Shown piece by piece: positions 12,301 to 26,100 of a stretch of 64,000 nt of DNA. The notes under the pieces are model-generated. The model ran no database searches, was not told the DNA's origin, and worked only from the letters and a program-made list of their open reading frames with translations. The DNA is taken from positions 7,608,127 to 7,672,126 of the forward strand of contig CM046844.1 in assembly GCA_025618425.1 (NCBI GenBank), in the 5' to 3' direction. This DNA is from Heliocidaris tuberculata. Taxonomy: Eukaryota > Echinodermata > Echinoidea > Camarodonta > Echinometridae. The position numbers and the translations under genes are program-made. Each line of letters begins with the position of its first letter. The first letter of the stretch is position 1.

Positions 12301-13354
12301 TGGGCAAGTTCACGGTATTTGGCCATTTGATGTCCGGTGCGTTACCGAGTATTACTGAGCTATGAACATAAATGACATCAAATGCATCATTTTACATCAT
12401 ATTTCATAAAGATCCCAGCTCTAGTAGGGTTATTTTCTTTGACGTACTCTCACCAGAAATACGAATTATCTTCGATGCGGTTTGTAATGTATGGGACAAA
12501 TTAGCTTGGACTTGCCCATTGTAACATAAATACATGTATATGGAATTAATTGCTTTATATTTCTTGATTACATGTATTATATTCTTAGTATTATATTCTT
12601 AGTATGACTGAATAGTTATTGTAAGTTAACATGCGTAGTCTTTTGCTGCGGAGAATTGTCTAAATAAACCCATTCTATAACGATCATTACTTTAAAGTTC
12701 TTTATTCTTGGTTTTGTTCCATGTTGGCTCATACACTACTGTATGTTGTACATCTGCCTAAGAAGGACAAACTATACACTTCTTGAAACGCAGCATCATA
12801 ACATCACAGAAAGACTTGATAATGAAATGATTTCCATCGGAAGTTATGTAATTCGGATACTTTCATAATTCTATATTCTGAAAACCAAAGTGATTAACTT
12901 TTAAAGCCTTGATGATCACGACGAAAATTGGAAATCATCTTTAACTTTATGTTTTACGCATGCCTAGCAATCATCAAACACATAGCCCTCACTTGACTGT
13001 TGACATTATAAGAGTATACTTATATGAGAACATCTTTTAAATTACCTATTAGGACAAAGATAAAAGAAAAGAGATTATAGCTTACTATCACAGAAATTGT
13101 TAGGCATCTTAATCTTATTTTGCCACGTAATATCTTTGATGATTTTGTAAATATCAATGTTTATCTAATTGTATAACAAATTGTATGTGACTGCGTATTC
13201 TTTTCGCATGATGTGGTATGTATACTCCATGTAATTCAGCTCTTGAGCCGCTATATGTTTGTTTTTTAGTAAATACCTTTTAAATTCAATTGAATTCATT
13301 TCTTATTTTTTCCACCCTCACCCGACGCCCGCCCTAATAGATAATGGATTGATA

Positions 13355-13532
13355 AGGGCTGGTCACATTTGTCCGATAACGATGACGATAACGAGATTTT
13401 TCATTGAAGGTACACCCAGGAGCTGTCCTATTTATTAACAGCCACGAGTATACTCACACGTACACGTCATACAATAGGGTGTACCTTTATTGAAAATTTC
13501 GTTATCGTTATCGGACAAATGTGACCAGCCCT
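13355..13532. mobile_element. MITE with long inverted repeats (GGGCTGGTCACATTTG)
   Basis: About 178 bp with inverted ends of roughly 55 bp starting AGGGCTGGTCACATTTGTCC, continuing through CGATAACGA repeats and GGTACACCC. I see no clear target-site duplication. The superfamily is not assigned. Confidence 0.85.
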
Positions 13533-13789
13533 TTGTGATACCTGGAGAACTGTCTACTCACATATATCATTGTCAGAGAAATAATGAATTTGCAGCTTAG
13601 CCTTTGGAATTTGAAAGCAAGTCGGTCATTATTGTAATATCTTATTATCATCATTAGCTCAACCGTGGCGTTGGTGTTTTCAAATCAACGACACAAGGCT
13701 ATAAGCAAAGAATAGTTTCAAGACAGATTACTCTCACCTACTTCCGTAGTACATTTGGCAGGCGTAAATTGCTGTGTTAAAAAGACTCG

Positions 13790-15115
13790 CGGGGGGAAAA
13801 TACGTTCGCCATATAGGTATAACACGTGAAAAGATGTCACATTTTTTCTTGATATTCCATATCTTACTCTATCTTTTTTAAATCTGATTTTTGCACGAGA
13901 GAAAGGATGGATAGTTTAAAAAAACATTTCTTGAACCTTTATTGTCAATAAATGCCACAGACTATGAATCCCCAGGATCATGCCTGCTTTTTGACAGTCA
14001 TCTGCCATAGGGTTAATACGTGAAAACATGGATTTTAAGAATGATTATAGTTCCCCTAGTATTACCTTCAATTTATTGTAAATTTGGCTTACTTGTAATT
14101 TGAGACTCCGAAAAAGCTTAATGAAGGCTCAAAAAGTGGAAGAGACCCTGCATAAATAAACGGGAATATGCATGCTTTTGGCCTTCCAGCTGCCATAGGT
14201 TAACACATGGAAACAGGCATTTTGAAATGATTTAAATTCCCATAATATTTATTTGAAATTATAAAAAATGTGATTTACATGAAATTTAAATCTCTGAAAA
14301 GGTATAATTAAGGTTCGATGAGTCCAATAGACCCCGCATAAATAAACGGGAATATGCATGCTTTTGACCAAAAAAAGGTCTCGCCTGTCATAGGTTTACA
14401 CGCGAAAACAAGGAATTTTAGGATGATTATAATTCCCATAGTTTTTATTTGAAAATACAAAAAAGTGATTTATATGAAATTTAAAGCTCTAAAAAGGACT
14501 GTAGACCCCGCATATATAAACGGGAATATGCATGATTTTGACCAAAAAAGTCTCGGCTGCCATAGGTTTGCACGCGAAAACAAGGAATATTAGGATGATT
14601 ATAATTCCCTTTTGAAAATATAAGAAATGTGATTTACATGACATTAAAAGCTCTAAAAAGGAATGATTAAGGCTCGATTAGTCTAATATACCCCGCATAA
14701 ATAAACGGGAATATGCATGCTTTTTGCCTTCCAGCTGCCATAGGTAACACATGAAAAAAAAAAGACAGGGATTTTGAAATGATTTTAATTCCCCTAGTAT
14801 TTATCTGAAATTATGAAAAATGTGATTTACATGAAATTTAAAGCTCTGAAAAGATATGATTAACTTGAGGCTCGATGAGTCCAATAGACCTCGCATGAAT
14901 AAACGGGAATATGCATGCTTTTGGCCTTCCAGCTGCCATAGGTTAACACATGAAAACAGGGATTTTGAAATGATTTCAATTCCCCTAGTATTTATTTGAA
15001 ATTATGAAAAATGTGATTTACATGAAATTTAAAGCTATGAAAAGGTATATTTAAGGCTCGATAAGTCCAATAGACTACGCATAAATAAACGGGAATATGC
15101 ATGCTTTTGACCCCC
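13790..15115. repeat. Satellite-like tandem array, about 8 units of 174-199 bp
   Basis: Repeated block starting near GCATAAATAAACGGGAATATG, followed by CTGCCATAGGT, ACACATGAAAACA, GATTTTGAAATGATT, GTGATTTACATGAAATTTAA, and ending GTCCAATAGACCCCG. Unit starts are visible at 14151, 14337, 14511, 14695, 14894 and 15080. Two more decayed units lie upstream (about 13790 and 13970). Units are progressively better conserved towards the right end. Confidence 0.9.
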
Positions 15116-15705
15116 AAAAAAAAGGTTGTCGTATTACACACGTTCAACCGTATGTTGTTATTGATGACGTAAGGTGGGCGTGTACATAAAGCGTGTACTA
15201 GTAGTCGATCACGTGAGATCCACATCCAATGAGATCTTGCGCTAGCAGACGACCGAAGGCAAGCCCGGCCGGTAAGAAGAAACTCTAACTAACTATATTA
15301 TTCCAGTTCACTATTATATTTCTAACGGACGAGAGGAAAAATTCAATATGTAAAATTTATAAATTCATATAATCAATGTTCTATCACCGATTTACGCCTA
15401 GCCAAATGACTGATGTTAGATCATGCAAGCAAAATAGGTGAGCTGAATAGCGAAAAGGTGTCTAGCCCTAGCGGCATGGCTAGGGTCTACCCCTCTGCGA
15501 TCCCGATCGAGTTGGTGGCGTTGCCGATGGAACTCTGTCTGCTTGCCTCAAACTTAGCTCATCAAAGTTGTTTGTTTGCTGATCGCCGTTTAGTTTGGCT
15601 TCAGCCAACGAGACCGACAGCCCCGAGAGACTGAGAGTGGGAGAGGGCTTCTGAACCAAATGAGTCTGACACTGACAGTCCATGACAGGGGCGAATACAG
15701 GATGT

Positions 15706-15744
<39 letters not shown>

Positions 15745-16219
15745 GGGGTGTGGGGGCCGGCACACAAATGCAGGGCTGTCAACTTCGGGGGAATTGCTTG
15801 GAGGGAGATTCGTATTTTTCTCTTCTCGCAAGCCCTCATAAAGTCGCACAGTGGGGGTTATCAGATTCTATGGGATCCAGTATTTCTCCATAATTCTCTG
15901 ACAAGCAAAAAATAAAAAATAAGAAATAAATAATAAGTTATCAGTTCTAAAAGGGGGCATAATGATGTATAAGTTTCTTTCAAAATATGGGGGCACGGGC
16001 CAGGATTGCGCCCCCCCCCCCCCTAAATCCATGAGACTGTCACGTCAGTCTTGCGGGTGTGCTTTTTTACAAGTTTTCTCGGGGGGTTAATAGACCGACA
16101 TTGTTAGCCTCATGGACTCCCAAACTAATGGTGCTCGTTCCGGTTTTATTTACATTTTAGGCAAGAGCCCGCGTATGCCTATAGTTTAATTGTAGTTCAA
16201 GAGAATGTAATTCCTATTC

Positions 16220-16378
16220 CAGGGGTGGATCCAGGATTTTGTAAAAGAGGGGGCACAGAGCTGGAAAAGTACGCTATGAAGGAGGCAATTATTTTTTTAT
16301 TGTGTACTTAAGGTATACCAGTTGGCTTTCAAAAAGGGGGCCGCGGACGATTCGCCCCCCCCCCTGGATCCACCCCTG
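16220..16378. mobile_element. MITE, GGGGCGGATCC family
   Basis: Ends AGGGGTGGATCCAGG and CCTGGATCCACCCCT are a perfect inverted pair of 15 bp. The interior (GTGTACTTAAGGTATACCAGTT) is the reverse of the element at 11534. Confidence 0.85.
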
Positions 16379-17565
16379 CTATTCTGTCATGGATGTGAAG
16401 AATGGGATTGCATAGTGTTGGTGGTCGATCTCATCAAATGTTGTCATCAAATGTAGAGATTGATTTAAAAAAAAAAAAACAAGAGATCATTATTTTGTCC
16501 TCATTTCTATTGGAGTCATTTTTACAGATTGGTAGTAAGAGAGAATAAGAGAATAAGAGAGTATGAGAAAATGAAAGCCTGTGAGGGGGGGGGGGGGACA
16601 AATAGAACTGGGGGCGGGCAAGACAGAATAGGACTTATAATAAATTAATTATATCGTCAGCTGCTATTGTTGGTTACTAGTTCAATTCAAAATACGGAGG
16701 CCGTTTTTCACCTTTTTCATCATACTATTAGTAGCCATATGCCCTATTGCGCTGGTGAGGGCTTCGGAGCAAGCCCCTATACTGTTTTCTTCGCCTGCCG
16801 TCTCAAACTGCTACAGCAGAATATTAAAAATAACTCAATTTACTCAAAATATATTCAAACATATTTGGACCCCCCCCCCCCCCATCACATAAATATTAAT
16901 AGAAATTTCACAGCAAATAACTTTAACAAAAATACAAACATCTCTCCTAGCTCCCTCTCCTCCCTGGTGCAGTTAGAGTTGATTCCTATTTGTTTTGGGT
17001 CATGAGTTTGTATTTGAAGGGACTTTTATCAAGATTATGCCCTTTAAGGCTTTACCAAAATCGATGTTACACAAAAAAAGAAAGAAAAGAAAAGAAAAGA
17101 AAAGAAAAAGAAAAAGAAAAGAAAGAGAAAAAAATTAAGAAAATAAAAAATACAAACATCTTGATGAAGACTATAACCTTTCCCTCTGGGCTGATCGACA
17201 TGTACCACAATATATACGCGTGCTTTATTTCAGGACTGAGCACTCTTCGTATTTATACTCTTTGCTATAAGCCATTACCAGCTTCTATTTGAGAGCTTTA
17301 CGTGCTTGGTTTCAGGTTTTTTGAAGTACTTGTTGCTGCTATATAATACTAAATACTCTGTGTTCTGCTGTTTCTTCGTCCTGCTATTATCAACGAAGGA
17401 GCGCTTAATTCATTTTTCATGTGGAAGGGGCTGCCATTCTCTTATATACAGCCGGATGCTTATAAATTACACCAGTACACACCCAATCTTCCATCATACA
17501 TCTATCTCTTCAGCAACATAAAATAAAGAATAGCCTGATTACTGGATTGTTTGTGCGTTATCAAT

Positions 17566-17866
17566 ATGCCTATCTCTAAGAGCGATTTTGCGACTGCAGC
17601 GAATACCTTCGTCAAAGTTGTAGGAACAGATGATGGCATGAAGGCTGTTCCCAGTTTAGCCATGGCAAAAAATTGTGAATCGTACCACCTCGTCAGGAAA
17701 CGAATTGAACGCAACCTTGTGTTCCGCAAAAAAGTGCGCCTAATCCCGACGGAGTACACTCTTGAAAAGATTCTGAAAGAGGACAGAAATGAGACCCCGG
17801 CCAAAGCGGAGCTGAAAATGGGAAAGTTAGGGTCTTTTGAATTATCACATACGTTAGATGCAAAAG
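17566..17866 (+). CDS. Gasdermin exon 1, N-terminal pore-forming region
   Basis: Encodes the first 100 residues: an amphipathic start ([12 protein letters not shown]), a glycine/aspartate turn, then a strongly basic segment with alternating K/R expected to contact acidic lipid. Ends AAA G|GTAAGA in phase 1. Confidence 0.88.
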
Positions 17867-20110
17867 GTAAGATTAGCAAGTCCATACTTAATACTCTGTT
17901 ATGGTTGTCATATCTCTTTTGAAAAAACATGTCCTTTCTTTTGACGAGAAAGATAGAAACAGTTCATTTTAAACGTATGAAACTTGCACAAGGGCCTGTA
18001 AATATCAGACAAAGTGAAATAATTTTTATGACCTGAAGACAAGAAAACACGTTTTTCTTATGAAAAATGCAAGGAGGGAGCACATTACAACTATGAGAAC
18101 AAAAAGTAAAGATAGGTGACAAGTTCCTAAAGTATCTTTCTTAACCATTTTATATTAATATATGCAAATATTTACAATATTGACTGCTTTGAGGGGCAAG
18201 GTTACAACTATTGCCCAACGGGATCTTGAAACTTAAAAACTTTGGAGGGGCATAGTGCGTCTATGATCAGGAAAAAAAAAGGATTTTTCGTTATTGAGTG
18301 TCAAAATGTATTTACTTGTAGGGAATTTAATGATCTAATAGTTTCAGGGGTAATATGTGTGTGTGTTATTTTGCGTATCCAACATTAACTTCACAGGAAT
18401 TTATTGCTCCTTTTCATCGTACTAGCAAATAAAGCCTTTCACCCGGCAAGTGACCAGCATACAATAGTGAATTATTTGCCAGCAAATTTTACCATTCAGA
18501 GACTTGAAATACAATATAAACCCCTATTTGTATAAAGGGTTTTGATCAGACAAGAAAAAATTGATGTATATAATAGTCTGATGGTTTTGAAACTATTACC
18601 CTGATGACTGTGAATTTTAGTTCAAATTATTGTTTGCGAAAAGTAACTGAGAAATTACTTTTCAGTGTTGTTTCAATATCATAGAGGGATATCTTTTTAA
18701 AATAATTTATCCCCCCTCCCAATCCAGATGGGTTTTTTTAACAGACCTCACCGATTTCCAGGGGCGTGGCAAATTGCACAAGGGTAATAATGCATTATGT
18801 ATCTTTTCCCGTGATAAAATCACTATAAATTGAAAGTATTAAAGGGCTGCCTGATAATTCACCATGAAATTGACATACAGTACATATCAATCCTCATCAG
18901 AACAATGTAATTTTCCCTTGTACAAATCAGTGAACTTACAATTTTTGAATATTAAACATATATGTTAAATTCAATAATCTCAATATGTTTGCATCATGCA
19001 TTACCTGAAATTATCAGATTGATTATCATCTCTGTCCTTTCCTTTCCTATCACTTCATGTAATTCTTCTAAAGACTCCCTCATTGCAGGACTAAGAAGAA
19101 TAATAAAAAAAAAAAACTGTAATAATAATGGAATCTTCCCTATTGTCTATCGACGTTTCTCTGATTCGGGGTTATAGTCACCATTTCTATACCTTCAAAT
19201 TTCTTGTCAGCAGAAAGCTATTGTTTATCACTTTTCAGTGAAGGTGTAATGTTGACTATATTTTTACCATCATCGTATTAGGTAAAGCAAAGGTATCCTT
19301 GTTTAATACCGAAGTCGGTGCTGGGGTTTCAGCTGGATGTAATGCTCATCTGACTATGAACTTAGGAGAAGTGGTGGAGGAAGCTCTTGACATTCCTCAA
19401 CTTGAAGATATGATTCAAAGCAGGTGAATGTTATCATGGTTATATAGTTTATCATAGGTGTGCCCTGACCGACCCACTAGAAGTTATTCAATGAGCCAGT
19501 TTCGTAATAAATTTCATATTTAATGCATGATTCTTGGTCAAGTATTGACACTATTACATTTACATGTTATTAATGATTGCATACCATTTGTCAAAATACA
19601 TATAAATTGCACATATTGTTTAATTGTTTCTAGGTCGGAAAATCCATTATGTTTGTCAGGTGTTTACCAACAAATATGCCGTTTACATTTTGGCTGAAAG
19701 CGCAACGTGCAAACGTGCATTATTCTGAATTGCAAATGGCCTATTAGTGGTATTCCTTTCCAAACCGAAAAAACAACTATCTATTAGATACATGTGCCCT
19801 AGCTTTTTATAATAATTCCATTACTAAAGCTTACATACTGCAGTGGCTCACTGAACCGCTTGATTAATTCTGTAAAAAGGGTTTCGAAGTAATTATTCAA
19901 AATGGTTCCAAGCAAGGAAGAAAATAGGACGGCGAACGTATTTGGTTTGCATTTACAGTCAGCCAATCTTGTAATCGTCCATGACCTGGCATCGTTCACG
20001 TGTGAACCTGCATCCATTAGCATTATTGTTATCGTGTTAAAAGCAAACCTGCAACCTTCTTTCCCTTTCCTGTTTCTGCAGTAAGTCACTCTCTTACTTT
20101 CGTATACACA

Positions 20111-20198
<88 letters not shown>

Positions 20199-23100
20199 TA
20201 ATAATAATAATGATTGAATATTTAGGAGCGCTAAAAACAGAAAGTACCAAAGCGCTTACAGAATTACAGATTTGAGAAGAAAAGACAACAGCAACAGCAA
20301 AAAGACAGACTCAAAAGAGTGAGAGATTACATTGAGCATTATATTTCAGGGATCGGGGTTTGCAGGGACTGCCTGCTTATGTTGTAGCCCTCACTGCATG
20401 TGTCTAATTTACTTTCATTACGAATTCTGTTTATTACATTTTTCAGTACATATGATTACGTATCAGGTCTATACTTAACACGATAAAAACTACTTTCGAA
20501 AAATAAACTCAAGGGCAATTTCAAAGGCCTATTGTACTGCCCATAGAAATCAAGTTCGGAGTACGTAATACGCCATTGTAATGTTCGCACATTTCTAAAG
20601 GTGATAGACAGGGCTATTGAAATTGTCTTGAGTTGATTTTTCTAAAATAGTTTTTATCGTGTTACTGATGTGTTTATGAAGATGGATAATTATTCCAAGA
20701 GATGATGCTCATGTATTAGTGGAGTGCATTTGTGGTTTGACCCAAAAAAATTGCAACAAAAGGTTTTTAAGTTGTTTTTTGTAGTATTTGATGTGCTTAA
20801 TCACATACTAAAAGTCTACCAAAATCTGACAATGGGAAAGGCATAAAATTTGCATAAATTATGCAAATTAGGTCCTTGAAAGTGACAAGAAGAAAAATTT
20901 AGATTTTAGACAATAATTTTCCATCAAAACATACATCTTAATTCACAGAGACTTTCTTTAAAGTGAACAGGTAAAAATGGACAGCAAAAATGATCAAAAG
21001 TACAAGGATAATCCTTCTAATTTGCATATTTTATGCAAATTATGAAACAAAATTTCTGCTATCCTCTCAAGGATTATGATATTTTTTGAAAAGTTTATGT
21101 TAAAATTACCTTTAAAAAGTACAATTTGATATAAACAAATATAGTTATTGTTATACAAGTGTTAAAAATCTATATGTTGGCCTTTTGTTTTTATAATGAT
21201 TTTTAAATGAAATTATATGCAAGATTTCACATCAAATTGCAATGCAAGACAAGCGCCCTCACAAGACAATGATGAGAAATTCTGTGCATCTCAACTACTG
21301 AGTATAGTACAGAAGGTCAACATCTACATTAGATAGTGGAAGAAGGAACATGTATCCGTGATTTGGTGGCAAATTATGCCTTGTAGTAAGTAATAAATAT
21401 ATATTTTACGGAAATATTACATCAGAAGTTATTATTGGCATGAATTTGACCTCTTTGTTGGCGTGACCGTCAAGATTGTGTCTGATGACTATGAAGCCTT
21501 GGGTTTTGACCTCTCCACCCTTACAATGACTTTCCCAGCATCCGCCATGGCTGATACAGGATGCCAGAGATGCCTTGCTGGTATGAAGGTCACCCGCCGC
21601 CTTGGGTTACGTCATTCGGACCTCATTCCAGTCACTTTGAGGATGCACACTGATACTAACAGGAGGCATCAAGATCCTTGGAGCTGCCATCCTACGCTTT
21701 TCGGACAAAGATGATCAGGGCCAGGTCCTTGAAACTAGGCAAATGACCTATATCACTGACAGTTCTGACAAGATCTTCCTCAGTAAAGAAACCTGCATAG
21801 ATCTGAGACTCATCTTCGAAAGCTTTCCCACGATTGATGCTACACAGGAATCACACCATCTGGATACAACGGCAGCTGTACAGGAGGACCCAACTGTAAC
21901 TTGTCATTGCCCCCGTCATCAACAGCCTCCACCTCCCCCGACAAAACAACCCTTCCCGGCTACTGAAGCTAATCGCCAGAAGCTGCAGCAATATCTGCTT
22001 GACTACTACAAGGTGAGTGCATTCAACAGATGTGAGCATCAAACCCTGCCTCTCATGGACAGCCTTCCCATGAAAATGATGGTAGATGCGAACGCTGAGC
22101 CGGTGGCACATCACACTCCAGTACCAGTCCCGCTCCACTGGCGTGATGCTGTGAAGGCTGGGTTAGACAACGATGACCAGTTGTGTGTCATCGAACCAGT
22201 CCCTGTCGGCGAACCTGTTACCTGGTACGATAGGATGGTCATCTGTGCAAAGAAAAATGGTAAACCACAGCGGACCATTGACTTCCAGGCTCTCAATACT
22301 CATGCCACGATTGATATGCATCACACGCCATCACCCTTCCACCAGGCGAGATCGGTTCCGGATGGCAAAAAAGAAAAGAAGACTGTCTATGATGCATGGA
22401 ATGATTACCACAACGTACCCCTCCGCAAGGAGAACTGACACCCTGGGGCAGATACCGTTACAAAACTGCCCCTCAAGGATACATTGCCTCAGGTGACGGC
22501 TACCCAAGGCAGTATGATGAGATTGTGTCACACATCTCCAATAAGACCAAGTGCGTGGATGACGTCCTGCTGTGGGCAGACACAATAGCAGACAGCTTCT
22601 TTCAGGCCGTCCAGTGGCTTGACACATGTGGCCGCCATGGGATCACCCTAATCCCTGACAAGTTTGTGTTGGGTGCAGACATCGTAGAGTTCGCTGGGTT
22701 CGAGATCACCCCCTGACAGTGTTCGTCCATGTCAGAAATAATTGCAGGCAATCCTGGACTTTCCAACGCCCAAGGACATCAAAGACATCCGCTCGTGGTT
22801 TCAGCTTTTTAATCAGGTGTCATATGCATTCAGCGTGGCAGGGAAAATGCTACCCTTTCGGCAGCTCTGGAAGCCAGGCACACCCTACGTATGGGACGAG
22901 ACTCTCCAGATTGCCTTTCAGGAATCCAAAGCTGTCAATGCCAGTGAGATTGAAGAGGGTGTCAAAATCTTTGACCCGCGAAAGCTTACATGTTGGCGCC
23001 AGATTGGTCCAGAAGCGGCATTGGCTTTTGGCTGCTGTGTCAAGAATGAACCCTTCTGTTGCCACTCAGGATGGAAGATCACACTTGTTGGAAGCAGATT

Positions 23101-26100
23101 CATACATCCTGCTGAATCACGCTATGCTCCAATGGAGGGTGAGGCCCTTGCAGTCGCTGACGCTCTAGATAAGGCAAAATACTTTGTTTTGGGCTGTGGT
23201 GACCTCATCATTGCTGTTAATCACAAGCCCATCTTGAAGATCTTTGCTGACCACACCCTGGAAGACATCCCTAACCTATGCTTGAGGAACATGAAAGAAA
23301 AGACCCTCAGATACAGGTTCCGGATGATTCATGTGCCAGGTGTCAAGCATCGTGCCACAGACTGCCTCTCACGCCACCCTACTGGGGATCCTGTGCAAAC
23401 GGTCCTCCGTGATGATGTGGCAGCCGTTGATTCCAACCCTGTCATCTTGACACACTCCCCAACTCTCATGGCTGGCTTACGCACCCCAGCCGCACATGTG
23501 GATGCCCTTGAGAACAGTGTCTTAGACATGTATCTTCTGCTGTGTCCTCCTTTGCCTCCCTCAGCCTTCAGTCTACGTGAGACAAGGTCCGTACTGATAC
23601 GGCCAGCGACAGCACCATGCAGAACCTTGTTGACATTGTCGAATCTGGCATACCTGACTTCCAGCAAGAGCTCCCGGAACCCCGCCGCGAATACTTCCAG
23701 ATGGCCTACATACAGCTGATGTTGTGGTGCTTTACAAGGACTGTGTCGTTATAACCACATCTCTCAGGGAGGAGGTGTTAACCCATCTTCATGCAGACTA
23801 CCAAGGGGTCACCTCAATTACTGAAAGGGCTGAAGCATCTACTTTCTGGCCTGGCATCACTCCTGCAATCACAGCCCTTCGTGCTAGGTGTAACCACTGC
23901 AATCGGATCGCCCCCACGAACTCCAGCGCACCACCCACCCCCTTGGCATCTCCAGCTTACCCATTCCAGTGCATTAGTGCAAACTTCTTCCACTAAAAAG
24001 CTTGCAACTACTTGGTAGTGGACGACCGTTACTCTAACTGGCCGATTGCTGAGAGGTCTTCCCATGGTGCAGATGGACTTATCACTTGTCTACGACGCAT
24101 CTATGTCACCTTTGGTATCCCTGACAAACTGGCTTCCGATGATGGTCCTGAATTCACGGCTATCGCTACAGGACACTTTCTAAGGGACTGGGGTGTGCAC
24201 CATCGCATTTCCTCTGTGGCTTTCCCCTATAGCAGCTGTCGTGCTGAAGTTGGCGTGAAGACTGTGAAGCATCTCATCATGGATAACACAAGCCCCACAG
24301 GTGCCCTTGACACTGATTCCTTCCAAAGAGCCATGCTTCAGTACAGGAACACTCTAGACAGGGATACCAAGCTCTCCCCGGCGATGTGCATCTTTGGTCG
24401 CCCAATTCGAGACTTCATTCCCATAACTCCTGGCAGATACAAACCTCATGACACTTGGCGTGAGACCCTCGGAGCTCGGGGGAGGCACTCAGAAACCGAC
24501 ACATGAGAGGTTCCAAACGCTGGTCTGAACACACTAAATGACTTCTGCCACTTGTCCGTATCCAGAACCAGACGGGGCCCGCACCCCTTGAAATGGGATA
24601 AGACCGGTGTTGTAGGGGAAGTCCAGAAATTTGACAAATACATGCATTCATACATTCCTGTACAGCTTGCCCAGCTATTATATTGTGGGAACAAGACCAT
24701 CAAACAGCTTGGCTACCATTTTTTGGGGGCCACATTGATCGGCAATTTCGGATTAACACACACAAAAAAGGATAATTACAAAATGATATCAATGTAGTTA
24801 TTCAGTTTGCAGCAATTTAACCGTTACTGTACTGGGCTATTTCAAGCACCTCTCTGACTGGGGAGGGGGGGGGGGGGGGGCTCCGAGCCCCCCCCCCCCC
24901 GATCTTGGCCATGACATGACTGATCAAGTATCAACGCAAAATTTTGCACGGACCTTGAAAATCGCGTAAAGAACACAAATCCATCGTTATTTTTATGTAA
25001 ATCTTTATTTTTTTCATTTAATATTGTAATTAATAATAATAATAATATTCCGCTTTTATATAGCACCTAATACATCGGCAATGTCTCTAAGCGCTTTACA
25101 GATATATTATTATTCCGGTCATTGGATTCTGGCTTGCCCACACACAATGTATGCACATTCTCCACTCCCTGGGGAGTATTCCAGCAATGGGCCGTGGCGC
25201 TCACATTGCTAAGCAAACAACATTAACTTTCGTATCCTACCGGGTACCCATTCACCACCTGGGTGGAGAGTGGCAAATGTAGATTAACGTCTTGCCAAAG
25301 GACGCTAGTGCTGCGGTGGGATTCGAATTGCAAATTTATGCATAAATATAAATTTCCACTGAAAATCAAGTAAAGAAGTGGCTTGGAGGTAAAATTTTAA
25401 TGCAAGAAGTTCTTTCTAAACCTTAAAAACATTATTACATAAGAAAAAAAAATTGAAAGTGATTTCAATTCTTATGTATTTCTTTGTTTTTCAACTTTAA
25501 CTTTTTATTGTTTTTTTAAGTCTGCTGTTTCAGAGTGTTATCTGAACCAATATTCAGTTAGAATAAATGATAATTACAGCTTAAAGAAGAAATTATAGGT
25601 GATAAAGGAGAAACATGAGGAAATGCAGTTTCCCATTCGTTTTGTACACAAAACTCAGAAAATGTCCGTTTTTGGGCTGACATGAGGTCACAAAAGATCA
25701 CGTGACTCAGTAACAGTATGACCGATTTTTGAAAACTTGGTGTCAAAAGATGCGCAAGACTTGAAAAAAAAAGTCAGAAAGTGGCGTAGCTTGAAATGTA
25801 GCGGTTCGAAATGTGCGGCACCAAAATTGCATGGTCATGATGAAAATATAGAGGAATTATGTGTAATTTTTCGGCTATAGCGGCCATTTTGTTCGGCCAT
25901 CTTGGATTTTGGAATTATGCAATCGTCATTCTGTAATTTGACGTAGCTAACTGGATTGCTCGCCCCTGAAAACATGGGGTTAGACACCAAACTTACTCGT
26001 CTACGATGAAAAACTAAGGAATTACACATGTTTTAAGGTATTAGTGGCCATCTTGTGTACAAAACGAATGGGAAACTGCATTTCCCATTCGTTTTGTACA

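Larger units (their letters stand above)
11269..17565. other. Intergenic region between P450 and gasdermin
   Basis: No coding region recognised. It holds MITEs (11534, 11800, 13355, 16220), a TA microsatellite, the 13790-15115 tandem array, and poly-A/poly-G and poly-C tracts at 15710-15748, 16010 and 16870. GC-richer sequence at about 15230-15640 could be part of a promoter or non-coding exon, but nothing proves that. Confidence 0.6.

Noticed and set aside
13790..15115. CRISPR-like spacing of repeats
   Set aside because: Units are long, diverged and contiguous, in a eukaryotic intergenic region; this is ordinary tandem-array behaviour.
16667..17521. Open frames upstream of the gasdermin (112, 100 and 71 codons)
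   Set aside because: Composition is low-complexity or unremarkable and frames overlap; no family match and no clear splice to exon 1.
22331..23667. Minus-strand open frames of 61-112 codons opposite the pol region
   Set aside because: Shadows of the + strand pol remnants, which carry the recognisable motifs.
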